Below are positions 14,185-15,276 of a stretch of DNA of 15,276 nt, one piece after another (the first letter of the stretch is position 1; the number at the start of each line of letters is the position of its first letter). The position numbers and the translations under genes are program-made. The stretch comes from Lachnospiraceae bacterium (lineage in GTDB: Bacteria > Bacillota > Clostridia > Lachnospirales > Lachnospiraceae), in assembly GCA_004552595.1 (NCBI GenBank), contig SFNX01000037.1:1-15276 (forward strand). The letters are read 5' to 3'. The notes beneath the pieces are model-generated. The model was not told the DNA's origin and did not search any database. It saw only the letters and a list, made by a program, of their open reading frames with translations.

Positions 14185-15102
14185 TTATTTCAAAAAGCCG
14201 TTTACAATCTGTTCTTCTGCTTCTGATTCCGAAAGTCCAAGTGTCATGAGCTTAATAATCTGCTCTCCCGCGATTTTTCCGATGGCAGCCTCATGAATAA
14301 GTGCTGCATCAATATCTGATGCGAGAAGCTGCGGAGATGCAAGTACCTTTGCATTATCCATAATAATTGAGTCGCATTCCGAATGTCCCGCACACTTATT
14401 ATTGCCGTTAAGCACACTGATAAAATGCTGTGTACTCTCATCCTTTGCAACCGTTCTGCTGATTAAATTGCAACTGCAGTTTTCTCCGTTTAAATCAGCC
14501 TTAAAGTCAGAAACCGCATTCTGCTTTCCGGTCGTCATTACCTTTTCCCTTATCACAAGGCTTGAATTGTCACCTAATACACATTCTGACTTTCTGATTG
14601 TGTCATCAATTCCGGAAATCTGAGTCATCTCCATTTCCATTGAAGCACCTTCATCAAGGAAAACCTTTGTTGTTGGATTCATAACTCTCTTTTCTCTTCC
14701 TTCACCTTCTCCGTAATGCTTTTCAACATAGCGGATTTTGGCATTTTTACCAACGTGAAATGTATGAATTCCGGAATGCTCGCTGTCCATATTACCACAG
14801 CTGTGAATACCGCAACCCGCAATTATGGTAACATCTGAATCTTCTCCGATAATAAAATCATTGTAAACTACTTCCTTAAGTCCTGCCTTTGAAATGACAA
14901 CCGGAATATGTACGCTTTCATTTTTCGTACCCGGCTTAATAATAATATCAATCCCCGGCTTATCAGTCTTTGGCACAATTTCAATATTTGCAGTCGAATT
15001 TCTTCCTGCACTTTCGCCATTTGCTCTAATGTTGTATGCGCCTACCGGTAAAGCGTCAAGTTCTGCCACTTCCTTAAGCAGGCTCTTTTGTATTTCATTC
15101 AT
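14185..15102 (-). CDS. SufB/SufD-family iron-sulfur cluster scaffold protein (short form)
   Basis: A SufBD-core protein that, with the SufC ATPase, forms the scaffold on which iron-sulfur clusters are built. At 305 residues it lacks the long N-terminal part of E. coli SufB and resembles the short SufB-like proteins of archaeal and clostridial two-component (SmsCB-type) systems. The C-terminal core is clear: SECDSIIMDN (241-250), ASPQLLASD and IHEAAIGKIAGEQI (269-282), then MTLGLSESEAEEQIV. Cys243 and His270-Glu271 fall where SufB carries its cluster-assembly residues C405 and E434, so it can plausibly serve as scaffold alone. AGGAG lies before the ATG, in the 12-bp gap after the sufC stop codon. 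Symbols sufB and sufD are both used for such proteins, so I leave it blank. Confidence 0.92.
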   Translation of the reverse strand: MNEIQKSLLKEVAELDALPVGAYNIRANGESAGRNSTANIEIVPKTDKPGIDIIIKPGTKNESVHIPVVISKAGLKEVVYNDFIIGEDSDVTIIAGCGIHSCGNMDSEHSGIHTFHVGKNAKIRYVEKHYGEGEGREKRVMNPTTKVFLDEGASMEMEMTQISGIDDTIRKSECVLGDNSSLVIREKVMTTGKQNAVSDFKADLNGENCSCNLISRTVAKDESTQHFISVLNGNNKCAGHSECDSIIMDNAKVLASPQLLASDIDAALIHEAAIGKIAGEQIIKLMTLGLSESEAEEQIVNGFLK

Positions 15103-15114
15103 GTTTTACTCCTG

Positions 15115-15276
15115 TTATTCTTCTGCTTTATCTGACAATACCTTACAAGTACCCTGCGGATTAGAAAGGAGTAACGGCAAAATCAGATCCTTATCCTCAT
15201 ATTTATCCACTTTACCATCCTTAAGGTATACTATTTTATTTGCAATATTTAATATTCTCTCCTGATGGCTGATGAT
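15115..15276 (-). CDS. sufC: SufC-type ABC ATPase, C-terminal end only
   Basis: The last 53 codons of a gene that begins beyond the right edge. The visible protein starts IISHQERILNIANKIVYLKDG, where SHQ is the H-loop of an ABC ATPase, followed by the usual LKDGKV turn. It then has a variable tail and a stop at 15115-15117. The Walker A, signature and Walker B motifs lie outside the window. The SufC identity rests on the adjoining SufB-like gene 12 bp downstream, the standard sufC-sufB order, plus fit of the tail; sequence alone shows only an ABC ATPase end. Confidence 0.85.
   Translation of the reverse strand: MISHQERILNIANKIVYLKDGKVDKYEDKDLILPLLLSNPQGTCKVLSDKAEE

Overview
The window is a stretch of low-GC Firmicute chromosome, most likely from the class Clostridia and probably a Lachnospiraceae-type anaerobe. 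This rests on AT-rich sequence, purine-rich Shine-Dalgarno sites, the dnaE-pfkA order, a SAM-I riboswitch ahead of metK, and a LysM/G5/M23 peptidase and HD-GYP protein of the kind seen in that group. The genus is not resolvable from the sequence alone. Every gene I can support is on the minus strand, so transcription runs from high to low coordinates. There are ten complete genes and two cut by the window edges. I see no tRNA, rRNA, CRISPR array, insertion sequence or prophage.

Read in the direction of transcription, the right end (15276 to 12526) holds the 3' end of a SufC ATPase gene, a short SufB/D-family scaffold gene (together resembling a two-gene SUF/Sms iron-sulfur assembly system), and then a membrane-anchored LysM-G5-M23 cell-wall peptidase. 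Next comes a murA transcription unit with its own promoter, in which murA (the first committed step of peptidoglycan synthesis) is followed 4 bp later by an HD-GYP cyclic-di-GMP phosphodiesterase gene. A 307-bp non-coding stretch (9658-9964) is almost fully explained: a promoter, a SAM-I riboswitch and its expression-platform terminator, all controlling metK (SAM synthetase). metK ends at a strong intrinsic terminator.

The gene for the replicative polymerase alpha subunit, dnaE, then starts directly under an extended -10 promoter with no room for a leader, so it is a candidate leaderless mRNA. A second promoter overlapping the dnaE stop codon drives a tightly packed run: pfkA (glycolysis), a SpoU/TrmH-type RNA methyltransferase, plsY (phospholipid synthesis), a membrane-anchored FKBP/trigger-factor-like foldase, and finally an open-ended gene. 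That gene fuses an AAC(3)-type acetyltransferase domain to the start of a DUF4910 aminopeptidase-like domain. It leaves the window at position 1.

Most of the window is conserved housekeeping sequence. The least ordinary items are the AAC(3)-DUF4910 fusion with a perfect hairpin near its 5' end, the likely leaderless dnaE, the membrane-tethered trigger-factor-like protein, the active-site substitutions in PfkA, and the murA/HD-GYP pairing. I did not find evidence for a wholly new multi-gene system. The best lead is the AAC(3)-DUF4910 gene and whatever lies beyond the left edge.
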